DNA from: Allacma fusca
Lineage: Eukaryota > Arthropoda > Collembola > Symphypleona > Sminthuridae
Reading direction: 5' to 3'
Length of the DNA stretch: 64,000 nucleotides
NCBI GenBank assembly: GCA_947179485.1
Contig: OX359245.1
Location: forward strand, 229,001-293,000
How positions within the stretch are numbered: the stretch's first letter is position 1; each line of letters begins with the position of its first letter. Below are positions 26,522 through 37,751 of the stretch, piece after piece. The position numbers and the translations under genes are program-made. Below the pieces are notes generated by a model, which saw only the letters and a list, made by a program, of their open reading frames with translations, had not been told where the DNA came from and did no database searches.

Positions 26522-27229
26522 GGACGAACAAACGTATTTGGGCAAAGATGCAACACAAAAAGATAAAACAGTTGTTAAAAGATTAACAATGTCAGTGTTT
26601 GTGAGCTTCAATTTCTTCGTCATTTAAATGTATTTATTGTTACATTTTGAACTCCTAGAATTATTACACTGGTTTACTACGGCTGATTAAATGCAGTTTT
26701 CAAAGTCGACACAAAATTTGCTACGGAAGCTCCAAGTTTTGACATATATTATAACCGTGGCATTGTATATATCTATTGAAAGTGTAAACTTTTCTGTACT
26801 TTACAAGCCATTATCAAAATACGGAATTTATGTTGGCACTGTGCAAATTGTTCTTTCCAAACCCAAAAGTTTTTTTAAATTACAGCGTTGAAGGTTTGCA
26901 ACTCTGTTGGGGCTTATTGAAACAGCCATTAGGGAATTAGACGAATTAAATTCTTTTTTTAAATCAAGTATAACATTTTCTAAAACTGGATGGGTTTGGT
27001 TATGCTATGAAAAACTCCCTTATATTCGCTAAAGGAGCAATACAGGTCATAGCGTATAAGTTTCTGTAAAGATGCCCAATATGCCCAAAATACCTGCCGA
27101 AAATGCCCGAAATGCCGGGCATTTTCAGAGTAAGGCATTCTCAGGGCATTTTCGGCGTTTTGGGCATTTTCAGGAAGGCAGGCATAAAACCAAAGGCATT
27201 TTCATTTGTGCAACCCTGCTTACGATAAA

Positions 27230-30200
27230 GCATTCTTTATATGGCGGGGTTCACTTGAAAGCCGTTCTGTCCTTAAAAAATTTCATTCATGTCGAGATAT
27301 TGGGCTGAGCTCCTACTACCTTGTTATGATTTTGTATATTGGGATCGTTACATAATGTCCTTAAATATATATGTATTTATCATTTTACTCATTTAAATTT
27401 CGCATATTGTATAGATACTCATACCTAGAAACAAATTCCGGACACGTATAGTAATATCCTCCTTAGAGTTTATTCCCATGAAGTACTATGACAGGAAGTT
27501 CAAGCAAAAGATTTATGAAATCAAATATTTAACTGATATATTTAATCCCACTAAAATGCTAAATGCACATTTGAATTGCATTTCTCTATTTTAAAAATGT
27601 TTGAAAATATTAGTACTACTAGATATTAAGTTCTGAAAATCTCCAGAGCTAGACGTATCTGGAAGTTGTGCTTGTAGTATTTTATCAGACTGAAATTGAA
27701 AAAGACATTTTCTATTTGCTTATTTTGACTGAGACATCAAGTGTATTGGGAATAAAATATTTTGCTAAAAATAATTGTCACCTAAATCATTATATCCTTG
27801 ATCGATCGATAGATAGATATTTATTGATCTATATGGCCTTGGCCCTTACAACCTTGCAACATTTGATTACATTTTTGATATGTAAAGGAGATCAAAAAAA
27901 TTAGTTTTTTGGTTCATTAATAAAACGTTTTAAATATTGTAAATTTAGCGTATATCCTTAATAGTGCATGCGCCGTGTACCAGTAAAAAAATGGGACAGA
28001 GTTCATAGAATGTGGTTTAAACAAAAGTATGCTGTCTTTAAATATTATTAAATATTATACTTTGTTCCTAAATATTACTTCTTATTTATTAATTTGTATT
28101 TTGTATTTTGGCATTTTGATTTTTTGTAAATTGTATTTTCCATGGCATATTGTGTGTTGACTTTTTCCGGTATGCATTTTGCGGACACAGTCCAAGTACA
28201 GATACAATGCACCACTCAAATTGGAATAAATATTTATTTTGAAAATAATACAAACTAGTAGCAGCCCGGTGCTTGACAGGAACAATATTACTTGCAGAGG
28301 TGGTAGTGTGAGTGCTGAGGCTTAATCGCTTACAAATCAAGCCCAGTCGTGGAAACTTACTGTATGCCTAAATCTTGCGCGCTGATCTTAAGAGTAGAGC
28401 GCGAAATTTTAATAGCCACAAACTCCATTCCTAGGACATTAATTTATAAGGATATTCTGAATTTCCACATTGCACAAAATAGTTACCCAGCTTTTCGTGG
28501 AACTCCTGGAAGTCTATTAGGTTTGTAACCATTTCAATATATGCAGCGCTGTGCTTAAAATATTTCAAACGTCACCAACGCCAAAATTTGAAGTACTCTG
28601 ATACAATCAGAGTATAAAAACTAGATTATTTTGTTCATGCTTAAAGCCAACTATTGCCAAGTGGTTTTTATTTTGTAACAATTTTGAAATCTCAACAAAA
28701 ATAAAACAAATCCTTAACTTAAATTATAACTTAGGTCTAATTTGTCTCTGGATATTTTTTAAATATTTCCACACCAACGCCACACCAGAAATTTTATCGC
28801 AGATGGAGAAGTCATTTTTACAGGTGAATTTGAGTTGGGGAATGCCAAAATACAACTTTACTTATTAACTTTTTTTTTGCTGCCTTTGCTATAAAATGAA
28901 ATCCCCATGTACAACCTTTTCTTGACTGTCTAAACTATTACAGCATCATTTAAGTTGCTCATCATTGCACCTGCCTTTCCAAAGGAAAATACTATTTCAC
29001 AATTAAAAACTAGAATGCGAAAAGCAATCCAGCTGACATTACTATGTATGGGAAAATTTAATTTTTACAGTATTTCCCGTTGTATTCTGTATTTTGACTT
29101 TTTCGAGTATTTGGTAAAATTTAAAAATAAAAGTTTTGAAGGAAAATTAATTCTGTCGTAATCAAAGCAAAATTTTTTTAAATACTCATTCGACGCCATC
29201 GTATCTATTCTCCAGGATGTTGTATAGTTTCACCAAAACAGGTTCTAAATGTGCCAAAACATTAGATGACAACGATATCAAAATCGGACGTAAATCTAAC
29301 GTCTACGAATTAGGTATCAAAATGTTTACAGTTAATACCACTTCCGTCACCTCAAGTTGCGAGAGATGCTACTTTTTAAAAGAAAAAGATAAACAAATTA
29401 CACATCCGATTTTCGTCAAAAACTTCTTTTCAAGGTTTCGTTTCTATATCCACACGTACATGTAGGAATGTAATCATTTTGATTTTGACGCTCTTTGAAA
29501 TAATCTGAAAATCCTCTGATCCTTAATTGAAAATATTTTCCCCCATGGGGTGAATCGAACCATCAAAAGTTTGTTAGTCCAATTATTTTAGGACGACTGC
29601 AAAATTACATCTGCAAAATTAATAGGATTTTTAATTAAGTATTTTTTTAGTGCTTAGCGAATCGGAGAAATAAATCTAAAAAATAATACATAATTACTGA
29701 ACATTTCCAGCTGCGCAAAATATTTTTCGAGCGTATCCTTTCACGCCACTCAATATATCTCTTTGTAGTAGACAAGATCAAGCAGCCGCAGAATTCAAAT
29801 GTAACTACTGTAGTTGTGTGAGAAAATAAAATAATATGTTTGCATGTAGATTTCCTAAAGAGATTTTAAATAAACTTTTCAAATTTCCAAAATTAGAAGA
29901 GAGATAAATTTTGGAGTTCAATTTCAGGCGAAAAATGAAACTAGTTATTGAAACGTAGGGTAAATCATGTAAGAGAGAGAGAAATAGGAAAGAATACAAA
30001 AAAGGCTTGTCTTCGTTAGCTTTCATCCCCAATAAAAGCACTAGGGGGAAGCTCCAGCAAACAAACTCCAAGTATAATTATTTGTAATAATTATATAATA
30101 ATTTGTATTTGTATTCAGTATTTTGGTTTTTGGATTTTTTTTAAATTGAATTTATCATGGTACATTGTAATTTGATTTTTTTCCCGTATATATTTTGGCG

Positions 30201-32320
30201 ACACACTCCAAGTATTCTGCACCACTCTAATTGGAGAAATAATTAGTATAAAAGCTCATAAAAATTTACTAAATTTCCACGTTGCACAAAATATTTTTCG
30301 AGCTTAGTATCGCTACCTTAATACACTTCAGGGGTTAGTGTACTAACAGGAAAATTTTTTAGATTAAAAAATACAAGATTTTTAAACTTTTCCAATAAAT
30401 ACTGAACATACAATATTTCAGATGGCAGAAACGAAAAAAATTGAAGTACCTGTTTACAAAAAAATTTATAAAAGCCATATTGTTTTTTCTACGCTTAAAC
30501 CTAACTATTATCAACTAGCACTTATGTTTTGAATATTTTTTAGTTCTCTAGAAAACATAAAATTCTTAAATGTAATTAATTAAATTAATTAATTAATTAA
30601 TTAAATGTAATTCTTAATGTCTTTCTGTTTTTAAATTCTCTGAAATATACAAGTTGTATCCAGAATTTTGAATTATAACAGAATAAGACATTTTGAACTA
30701 CAATTTTCACCTCCATCTTTTAGTACAAATTGTATGTACGAAGAAAATCAAGAGAAATTTTCCAAAATCCTATTCATCATCTGCCAACCAAATTTGCCGT
30801 CCAAAACCCATATGTTTATAAATTATTCAAATAGTAACATACCTCGCAAAATAAAATGATAGAAGCTTTATTAACTGCAAAAGTGCTGATGCGTATTGTC
30901 CAGATGCGGTCACTCAAAAAAATAATGAGACTAAAATAATTATTACAGATTTTACAACATTTTGAATTCAAGAATGGTTTAATTTAGCACAGAGCTTTTC
31001 ACTAAATATGTTTTGAAGCTTCCCACGTCAAGAATTGTGGGCATGACTCATTAAAACTCAGCATAGTTGAAGAAATTTGCAGTTAAAGAAATGAACCAGA
31101 AACGTTTCTACAGCTGTTGTATTCTGAGGGATTTATTGGATAACTCCTTGGAACGCCTCTAAAATTATATATATATATCAAAGCATGGTGATCTGCTGTT
31201 GTCAGGATTGTAGAAATAAAATGTATGATTACAAATTGAAGCAATGTTTCTGCTGTCTGCTCCGTCTGATTTTCTGTGGACCCTTTTATTGACGCGAATT
31301 CATATAGTCACATAAAATCCATGGAAATGCAGCAGCATATAATTTTTTTACTTACTTTGGTGTCCATTGGCGCCTATAATTTTAAGAGTCTCGACAATTG
31401 TGCACATTAAGAAATAAATTTATAAAAATAATAGCAATTTCGATTTCACGACACTGAATTCCATTTTCAGAGAAACAACAAACTCAAGGTTGTACATGTA
31501 ATATGCAGGGTTTAATACCCATCGGACTGCTGTAAAGCCCTCAAAACTGTTTGCAAAGAATGCCACATATTCTAAAATAATTACGCGATACTAGACTTAT
31601 TAGGAAACCACAAAAATATTTTACTCACGTTTGTGAACCGCGTGACACGTAAAAGGGTAATAAAACGTTTTAAAACGTCTGAACAAAAGTGTCTGTTATG
31701 TAACTGTGCCAACATGCATATTAACAATTTAAAATCAATTAATTATGTGATTGAGCTCGAAATTTGAGTTTTAATTATCTTCATGCTAATTTATATTAAA
31801 AATATATTTAAAAGTTGAAAACCATTGAATTAGCTTTTGAACCCCTTCAGAACGTCTGGAATGTATGTATACACACCACTTGGACTTACTGGTAAATTTC
31901 CTAACTTAAATGTATAAAGGATGAGTCTATAAACATCTCGAAATCGGATTCCCCGCAATATTAAAGTAAATGACAAATGCCGAGAAAATACGAGAATTCA
32001 AATGTATTGTTGGAGGTTTAAATTAAAATAAAGTATATTGCTAGTTATAGTTGCCTCCTAGACATTTTAAAAATATTTCATACTAGCATCAAACAAGATA
32101 TTCTACCCAGAAGAAATTGTGTATATCGTAACCTGATTGACTGTATCTGATTTTTTCCATCCAGTACTTACTTATTTTTTCAGATCCTTCTGTGCGGGAT
32201 CCAGCAGTACGACACAAGACGCTAATTGTTTTGTTCGTATATTGAACCATATTAAATTCCTAATTGCTCGTTCAAATTGATTTGTACTATTTTTGAAATG
32301 TATAAAAATACCAATCTGAC
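27230..32320. repeat. Decayed ACGCC-box repeat background, segment 4
   Basis: No gene. Boxes lie at 28,770, 29,190, 29,490, 29,710, 29,740, 30,273, 31,445 and 32,085. 29,500-29,700 matches 13,380-13,560 and 39,890-40,060 (shared TTTCCCCCATGGG..., AATAGGATTTTTAATTAAG). 32,200-32,320 matches 12,730-12,830 and 16,990-17,100. A short (AATT)n run lies at 30,580-30,605 and a (TA)n run at 31,160-31,175. Confidence 0.55.
27801..27870 (-). repeat. LINE/SINE-like 3' tail with (ATCT)n tract
   Basis: The plus strand reads ATCGATCGATAGATAGATAT, then TTATTGATCTATATGGCC and TTGGCCCTTACAACC. It is the cleanest of three copies (also 9880 and 57,620). The minus-strand tail ends in a tetranucleotide tract, as non-LTR-type insertions often do. 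Confidence 0.5.
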
Positions 32321-32326
32321 TACATA

Positions 32327-32637
32327 CAGTGAATTTCCTATATAGTGGTTTCCAAGGGAGTGACAAATTCCTGCCACTATATAGGGATGCCACTGTATGT
32401 TACTAATGTTATACTTTTGTAGCCATTATCTAGCTAATTTTATGCCAACTGCCATTATAATTTTGCATTGTCTGAGCCACCGTAACACCTAATAGTGCCA
32501 TTATAGAGGGAATACCATTATAGCGGGTGCCACTATACTGTATACCTTTAACATTGCAAACCTCTAGGGAGGGTTTTTTGATGCCATTAAAGAGGGAATG
32601 CCATCTAAGAGGAAACCACTATATGGGAAATTCACTG
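32327..32637. mobile_element. 311-bp pogo/Tc1-type MITE with TA target duplication
   Basis: CAGTGAATTTCCTATATAGT at the left pairs with the complement of CAGTGAATTTCCCATATAGT at the right. TA lies immediately outside both ends (32,325-32,326 and 32,638-32,639). Inner arms repeat CACTATA(TA)GnGATGCC and CATTATAG words. The flanks match paralogous background copies at about 12,830 and 17,110, which lack the insert and so act as empty sites. Non-coding. Confidence 0.8.
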
Positions 32638-32639
32638 TA

Positions 32640-33240
32640 TTACGTCCTGAAAATCATTAACCTTGAAGCAAAATTTATTTTATCGAAATACATTAAAATA
32701 GAAAAATCCGTGCAGCAAATTTTGTTTGCTTGTGCAGGAAAGTGAAACTTGTATTAAAGTATTTATAGTAAGGTAGGGAATAGATTTGGATTGTTACATG
32801 AAATAAATACATTAAATGGATACATAATTACTTAATCGGTAATTTATTTTCCAAACACTAAAACAAAGAGCAATTTACACAAACTCAATTCTCGATGGAC
32901 AGAAGTTAGTCATTTAGGAAAACTCTGAGTGGATTATGATAGCTGAAATTAGAATCAAAGATGTCACCGCAAACATGGTTGACATTACGGTAACAATAAT
33001 CAATATGGGTGTGATATTGTGTTAAGATCGAATATTAAGGAACGCAAGAATCCAGTTCATAGAATGTAAGCATTTATTTCCATTTCTGCCTGGTTTGGAC
33101 ATGGAAGTTAATGTTAAGGTCTTCAACAAATAATATTTGGCGATCCCTGTATCGAAATATTTTACTATGGGTATTTTAGCAATTCTAAAAATAAATTCGC
33201 CGGGTTCTTAGGAGATTTGTAGAACAACAATATAGTCAAA
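32640..33240. other. Background repeat remnant, then unrecognised sequence
   Basis: 32,640-32,705 continues the background block interrupted by the MITE (ATTACGTCCTGAAAATCATT, then AAGCAAAATTTATTTTATCG). From about 32,760 to 33,240 I see neither gene nor repeat. Confidence 0.4.
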
Positions 33241-33249
33241 TTCTTCATA

Positions 33250-33642
33250 TTACGATCCCAATTTAAGAAAGTTTTGATAACTATGTAAGGCTTTGCATAT
33301 ACAAGCATACAATTTGAGCTCCGTCTGTCCAGGAGTAATAAGCATGTAAATACAGTTAAAGTTCGGAATGTGGCAAGCATTTTCATCTGTAACCTTTGGT
33401 TCCACCTAAAATAACAAATCAGACTGAACATATGCTAAATTTGAACAAAAGTCGGTTCTGTGGAGATTAAATGACTACATTATGGAAAAAACCGAGTTTC
33501 GAGAATGCTCAGAACCAAAAACGTCAATTTGGTTAAATATAATCGCCGCCTTAGTCCTAAATCGTTCTAACGCAACTTCGAATCTGTTATTTTCGGAAGG
33601 TTTGTTCAATGGAGTAAAATTTCCATCTACAAAGAGACCCAT
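33250..33642 (-). CDS. Small two-exon gene, unknown product (about 101 aa)
   Basis: Reading leftwards, ATG at 33,642 opens exon 33,642-33,493 (MGLFVDGNFTPLNKPSENNR..., then ALERFRTKAAIIFNQIDVFG). An 87-nt intron (donor GTTTTT, weak; acceptor TTATTTTAG) leads in phase 0 to exon 33,405-33,250 (VEPKVTDENACHIPNFNCIY...LYACICKALHSYQNFLKLGS, stop TAA). Composition is balanced and protein-like in both exons, unlike the surrounding repeats. No signal peptide or membrane segment is evident, and I recognise no family. The weak donor is the main doubt. Confidence 0.45.
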
Positions 33643-33743
33643 ATATAAGTAGTCGGCCTAGAGCGCGTCATATAAAGCAATTGATGACTCATATGATTGG
33701 AGATGTGGACAACAACGTTGTTGTAAGTTCCTCCTTGAGCTTT

Positions 33744-34103
33744 CTAAGCAGAAACAGCTGCTGCTGGTATAACAGGAAACTGGATTCTAACAACCGTTAA
33801 GCCTCGCCGATGCAATAACTCGTTTTGAATGAATATTGGTGTGAACGCCTGGCTTACACGTGCCCGCATTGTTGCAGATCTTTTGACATACCGTAGATAA
33901 TTTTTCTGAACTAAAATGTTGTACCGTTTACCAGCACATCTGCTGTATCTACGTTGAGTGTAATTACGTAGGCTGCGTCTAGTGTACGAGTTACACATCG
34001 TGCTAAACCAAGAGTTCTTTTGTGTTGTCAGCTGGTATGCTTGTTTAAGACATTCCGATTCTGATGCTTCCGCCAAAGTGCCTTGAACAATATCTACGAC
34101 CAT
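33744..34103 (-). CDS. Basic 119-aa protein, unknown function
   Basis: A complete ATG-to-TAG frame on the minus strand ends about 100 bp upstream of the small two-exon gene on the same strand. The product begins MVVDIVQGTLAEASESECLK. It then has a strongly basic, Tyr/Arg-rich middle (TRRSLRNYTQRRYSRCAGKR) and a hydrophobic, Pro/Ala-rich end. Residue usage looks coding, but no domain is recognised. It might be a single exon of a larger gene, since a basic middle without recognisable folds is common in such fragments. Confidence 0.4.
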   Translation of the reverse strand: MVVDIVQGTLAEASESECLKQAYQLTTQKNSWFSTMCNSYTRRSLRNYTQRRYSRCAGKRYNILVQKNYLRYVKRSATMRARVSQAFTPIFIQNELLHRRGLTVVRIQFPVIPAAAVSA

Positions 34104-34364
34104 TGCTCCCGATGATTAAGTTGTCATATTGTTTAAAACAAATGCATTAAATTCCTCAATATGGCAATGTCTTGAAAATAAGTGAAATGGAGTCTGAAGA
34201 ATTTCTAAACTTCGGGAAATTTTTCTGGATTAAATAATTCAACCTCAAGAATAAAATTCATTTCGAGACTCCGAAAACACAAGGGGTTTAATATATCCTG
34301 TAGTTTTTAATTCAGATGACACATATAAAATGTATCACCTGAATAGTGATGTGTGAGAACAATA

Positions 34365-34490
34365 ATGTGGTTTGATGGTATAGTAATATTGGCAAAGATA
34401 CCGAGCAAGGAAAAGGCGGAGAAAAGGAAGCTGAACAAAACTGAAATGAAGGAACGAATTCTGAAAAATGTGCCACTTCGGAAAATTAAA
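34365..34490 (+). CDS. Candidate Lys-rich exon
   Basis: ATG at 34,365 opens a frame encoding MWFDGIVILAKIPSKEKAEK and more lysines. The frame reaches a possible donor GTAACA at 34,491 (frame stop 34,503-34,505). Composition is charged and coding-like. No partner exon is proven; the next candidate on this strand is at 34,963. Confidence 0.3.
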
Positions 34491-34962
34491 GTAACATTGA
34501 TTTAGCGACGAAACTAACCAAATTTACTTTTTTGAGCATTCGTTGGTTAACTTGCACTACATTAATTTACAATTGAATAATTTAAAAAGCTGTCTCAAAG
34601 TACAAAGTAACAGCAATTGATTTTCTAGCCTTTAATCGACCTCTTATGTTTTAGTATTAGCGTTAGAAATAGTTGATATTTTGGTAATATGGATTATATT
34701 TAAAAGCTTATTTTATTTACGACTATTTATTTGTGAAAACTGTGTTAAATTTGGGGGAATAAACGTAAATAAAGTAGTTCCTTGAATTTCCAACCATGGA
34801 CTCCGTTATCATATAAATAACACGTACTTGTTTTGGAAATGCGCTAACAATTATATTGGTGACTAAAATAAATAGTGAATTATGACTTACATGAAACGAA
34901 CTCTTTGGATATGTTATTTCCACTATCAATGAGGCTACGGTGAAAGAGACTAAGATATGCAG

Positions 34963-35048
34963 AAATGTCTGTCAAAGTCATTAATGCGGAAGCACGATAT
35001 GATGGTGATGATGGCTATCAATTAGACGACGTGGTTCCTAGTGCGAGG
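34963..35048 (+). CDS. Candidate short exon with acidic product
   Basis: It follows an acceptor-like ATATGCAG. From ATG 34,965 it encodes MSVKVINAEARYDGDDGYQL and DDVVPSA, ending near a GTATAT donor at 35,049. The CAGGGATTTT-word element begins 53 bp downstream. Phase with the Lys-rich candidate at 34,365 was not established. This is an inference from splice-like edges and composition only. Confidence 0.3.
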
Positions 35049-35100
35049 GTATATAAGTTGTGTTTACATGAAATTAAATTAAATTACAGATAATTATGGT

Positions 35101-35525
35101 CAGAGGTCGGATTATTGTAGGAAGACGGGAAGAATCTTCCCAGGGAGAAAATATTTCTGGCAGGAAAAATCTCAAAGGAAAGGATTTTTATTCTTACAAA
35201 CGGGGATTTTTAATATCGTTGGCCTTTTTTCTGGCAGGGATTTTCAAATTGGTTGACGGGTTTCAGGGAAATTTGTTAAGCAACCAGGGATTTTCGGCTT
35301 GATTGGCCAAATTTGGCAGGGATTTCACATCTTGCAAGGGTTTTTTTGCCAACAGTGATTTTCAAAATCGTTGAGCTTTTTTTTCAGCAGGGATTTGTGA
35401 AATCGTTGAGGACCTACCAGCAGGTCTAATTAAAAAATATAAAAAGTAAGTAATAGTTAAAGTTTGCCCTAGCAGGGAATCTTAGAAAAAATCTTCCAGG
35501 GAGATTTACAAAAATGCGACCCCTG
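35101..35525. mobile_element. CAGGGATTTT-word hAT-like element, copy 2
   Basis: The 425-bp element starts CAGAGGTCGGATTATTGTAG and ends as the complement of CAGGGGTCGCATTTTTGTAA. The flanks ATTATGGT (35,093-35,100) and CTTATGGT (35,526-35,533) match at 7 of 8 positions, a good hAT-type duplication. The interior repeats CAGGGATTTTnnAAATnGTTGA units of about 30-45 bp. Non-coding. A partial relative lies at 8155-8519, and a scrap (GCCAACGGGGATTTTCAAA) at about 38,945. Confidence 0.75.
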
Positions 35526-36117
35526 CTTATGGTAGCTACGACACTCCAAAGCCACAATAAATTTGATACTATCAACATTTACATATAAATGTATGTACAA
35601 CTCTCCATTCTGTGCTTACTAGATAAGTTGAGATGTGATACAGGAGATACTTTTGTAACACATATTTGTTGAAACTGTCCTTTGTTAAAACTGATTGTCC
35701 CATGTTTCTTCGTTTTTGTCTGCAATACTGCCGTCGTCTTCATTAAAGTAAACTAACATCTCCATCACTGATTATACTGGTATAACCAAGGCATTCAGTC
35801 TTTGACTCTGGCAATTAAATTCAGTCAAAGTTAGTTGTAATCCGATATTCGTGTTCCTCCTCCTTAAGATTCATTAAGTTCACATTAAAAGTTAACTCAA
35901 TTAATTTCGTTCAACCGAATTGTTTCCCTGGTTGTCGGAATTGATCCTGGTCTTTGACGCTACTCTCAATTCTCACAATCCCGACCTCTACACAGCATAC
36001 CTACAAAAACATTAGCTTACCCTTTAAAAACTGAATACTCAAAATGTCAAATGAATACAATTATTTTGAATTCAACTACCACATATCTCGTTCTTCTGCA
36101 ACATGTTCCAATTAATA

Positions 36118-36451
36118 CGAAGCTTCACGCCCCGGAGCATCTACGTTCCAACTCACCAGAGAACGTAACTACATCATTTCCAGTACAAATAATAGCTACA
36201 AAAATCTATCTGGTTACAATTTTCCACCAACACCTCTACATTGCGTATTAATGAATACCTCAAATGTTCCTATTCTGATCCCAAACTGCATGGAATACAT
36301 AAATCACATTACCGGACAAAACTACAACGGTCCTTCCGATTCTCAAACTTCCCCCGTTCCGTACATCCTTTCTTTTCGCGTGCCAAAAGTTACAACACTC
36401 TTTGAACTGTTGCCTCTTTATTCCTGCCATTACAACATCGTACAAACATAA
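36118..36451 (+). CDS. Possible Asn/Ser/Pro-rich coding segment
   Basis: A 111-codon frame is open from just after a TAA to the stop at 36,449-36,451. It encodes low-charge, Asn/Ser/Thr/Pro-rich sequence (for example NYNGPSDSQTSPVP). The alternative plus frame over 36,051-36,251 is also open. I cannot choose between exon and chance. The interval 35,535-36,117 shows nothing else. Confidence 0.25.
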
Positions 36452-36550
36452 TTATTACTCAACTCAACTTGAAAAAAGCATTCCTTGAAGTGTTTTATAC
36501 CATGAAAATATCACTAGCATCATTAACAATGTATAAATCGACTTACTTAC

Positions 36551-36689
36551 TTTTTTGTGGGATAATATTAACCTCATCCGTTCGTTGAACAATAAAACTT
36601 CATCTTCTCCGGTTGGGTCATCCAGGTCAACTCTTTCCATTACCTGCTGACACCATATTCCCACAACAGGTAGACAACAATTATGGGCG
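36551..36689 (-). CDS. Internal exon 'HNCCLPVVGIWC...', unknown family
   Basis: Reading leftwards, a strong acceptor (CTGTTGCAG) precedes 139 nt encoding AHNCCLPVVGIWCQQVMERV and DLDDPTGEDEVLLFNERMRL. It ends at a strong donor (AAAAAAGTAAGT). Both splice edges and the composition argue for a real exon. Neither the upstream nor the downstream exon could be joined with a matching phase. No family is recognised. Confidence 0.45.
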
Positions 36690-36718
36690 CTGCAACAGTT
36701 TAAATACGTTTTATATAT

Positions 36719-37145
36719 TTAAACTAAATATGAAAGACCTATAACTTTATAAAAGTCTGGATATGGTAACCGCATATATTTTATCGATTCAAAAACTATG
36801 TCGAACTTTGCCATCGTTTTCTTAAAATACCACGGGAACAGGCCCTTTAAAGTGTTACATTTAATCAATTTCACTAATCCCTCATTTTTACTGAAGGAAT
36901 CGTGACAAGAGATTTTCAAGCAATTGTTTCTATAGTATACTTGTACACGCAACAGGGCACAATGAACCCTTCTCTTAGGTTTTTGGGAAATAATTTGTAA
37001 TAAAACAAATTGGAAGCAAATATGTTTTTTAAGTGCAGCTCGCTGCAGTTTAGTAGATGCAACTGGGGATTTTTTGCTTTTCCAGGTGTGCCTTGTTTCT
37101 GTGACGCTTTTTTTCCTATTGGTTTGGAACCAGGGTGAAATTCAA
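36719..37145 (-). CDS. Open frame of about 141 codons, possible exon
   Basis: Stop-to-stop frame on the minus strand. The left part encodes a mixed, protein-like stretch (SCHDSFSKNEGLVKLIKC, then KKTMAKFDIVFESIKYMRLP). The right part is Lys/Ser/Thr-rich. A neighbouring frame is also open over the right half (KKASQKQGTPGKAKNPQ), so the true frame is unclear. It lies between the AAA+ fragment and the HNCC exon on the same strand. Confidence 0.3.
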
Positions 37146-37751
37146 CAAGTAAATACAGGTGGTTCGTAATTTACGACGCGGTAACACAATACTAATATCA
37201 ACAAGTGCGTTTATCCAACCACATAGTTGTCGTGTGTGAAGGTCAGCATAGTTGGGCACACTTATGAAGCGGGTGGGATAATACCCCGTAAATTTATAAC
37301 ACTTTGAGACAAGTCCAAAATTTACAGTCGCACATATGCAGTACTTAAGTTGTCATTGAATTTTTCATGAATATCATGTATGTCAGTCCAAAGGCATGAG
37401 TCACCAAGGTGAAAGTTCAGTAGCCAATCGATGCTTTTTTATCTCCTGCACGGTAAATTTAGTAACGGACATCCAAATACATGTCCCTCAACCCATGGCC
37501 ATGCCGTTGGAACGTTTGACCACCACGTGCAAATACATGATGACATTTATTAATATGTATGCATGAAAACTAGTATTCACGTGTACAAATACTTGATGCA
37601 TTAATTTATTCCATGAACAAATGTAATTCGAGTTATTTTCCCCAGAATCGACACAATAATGCGGCCACGCAACCTTTCGTGAAGCAGTTTCTATCGTTAG
37701 TTTGCTGGCTTTGGGAATTTTTCGTATTGCAGTAACTTCAAACAAACTGCA

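Larger units (their letters stand above)
24013..27218. mobile_element. Composite element with CAGGGTTGCAC ends and GGCATTTT words
   Basis: CAGGGTTGCACAATTGAAAA at the left is matched by the complement of CAGGGTTGCACAAATGAAAA at the right. Both arms (24,030-24,130 and 27,070-27,205) consist of GGCATTTT/AAAATGCC words. The ends look hAT-like. However, the 8-bp flanks (GTTATTAC and CTTACGAT) do not match, so either the duplication has decayed or two elements have recombined. Inside lie a second inverted-repeat pair (24,398-26,521) and a DUF4806-like gene fragment. Confidence 0.6.
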
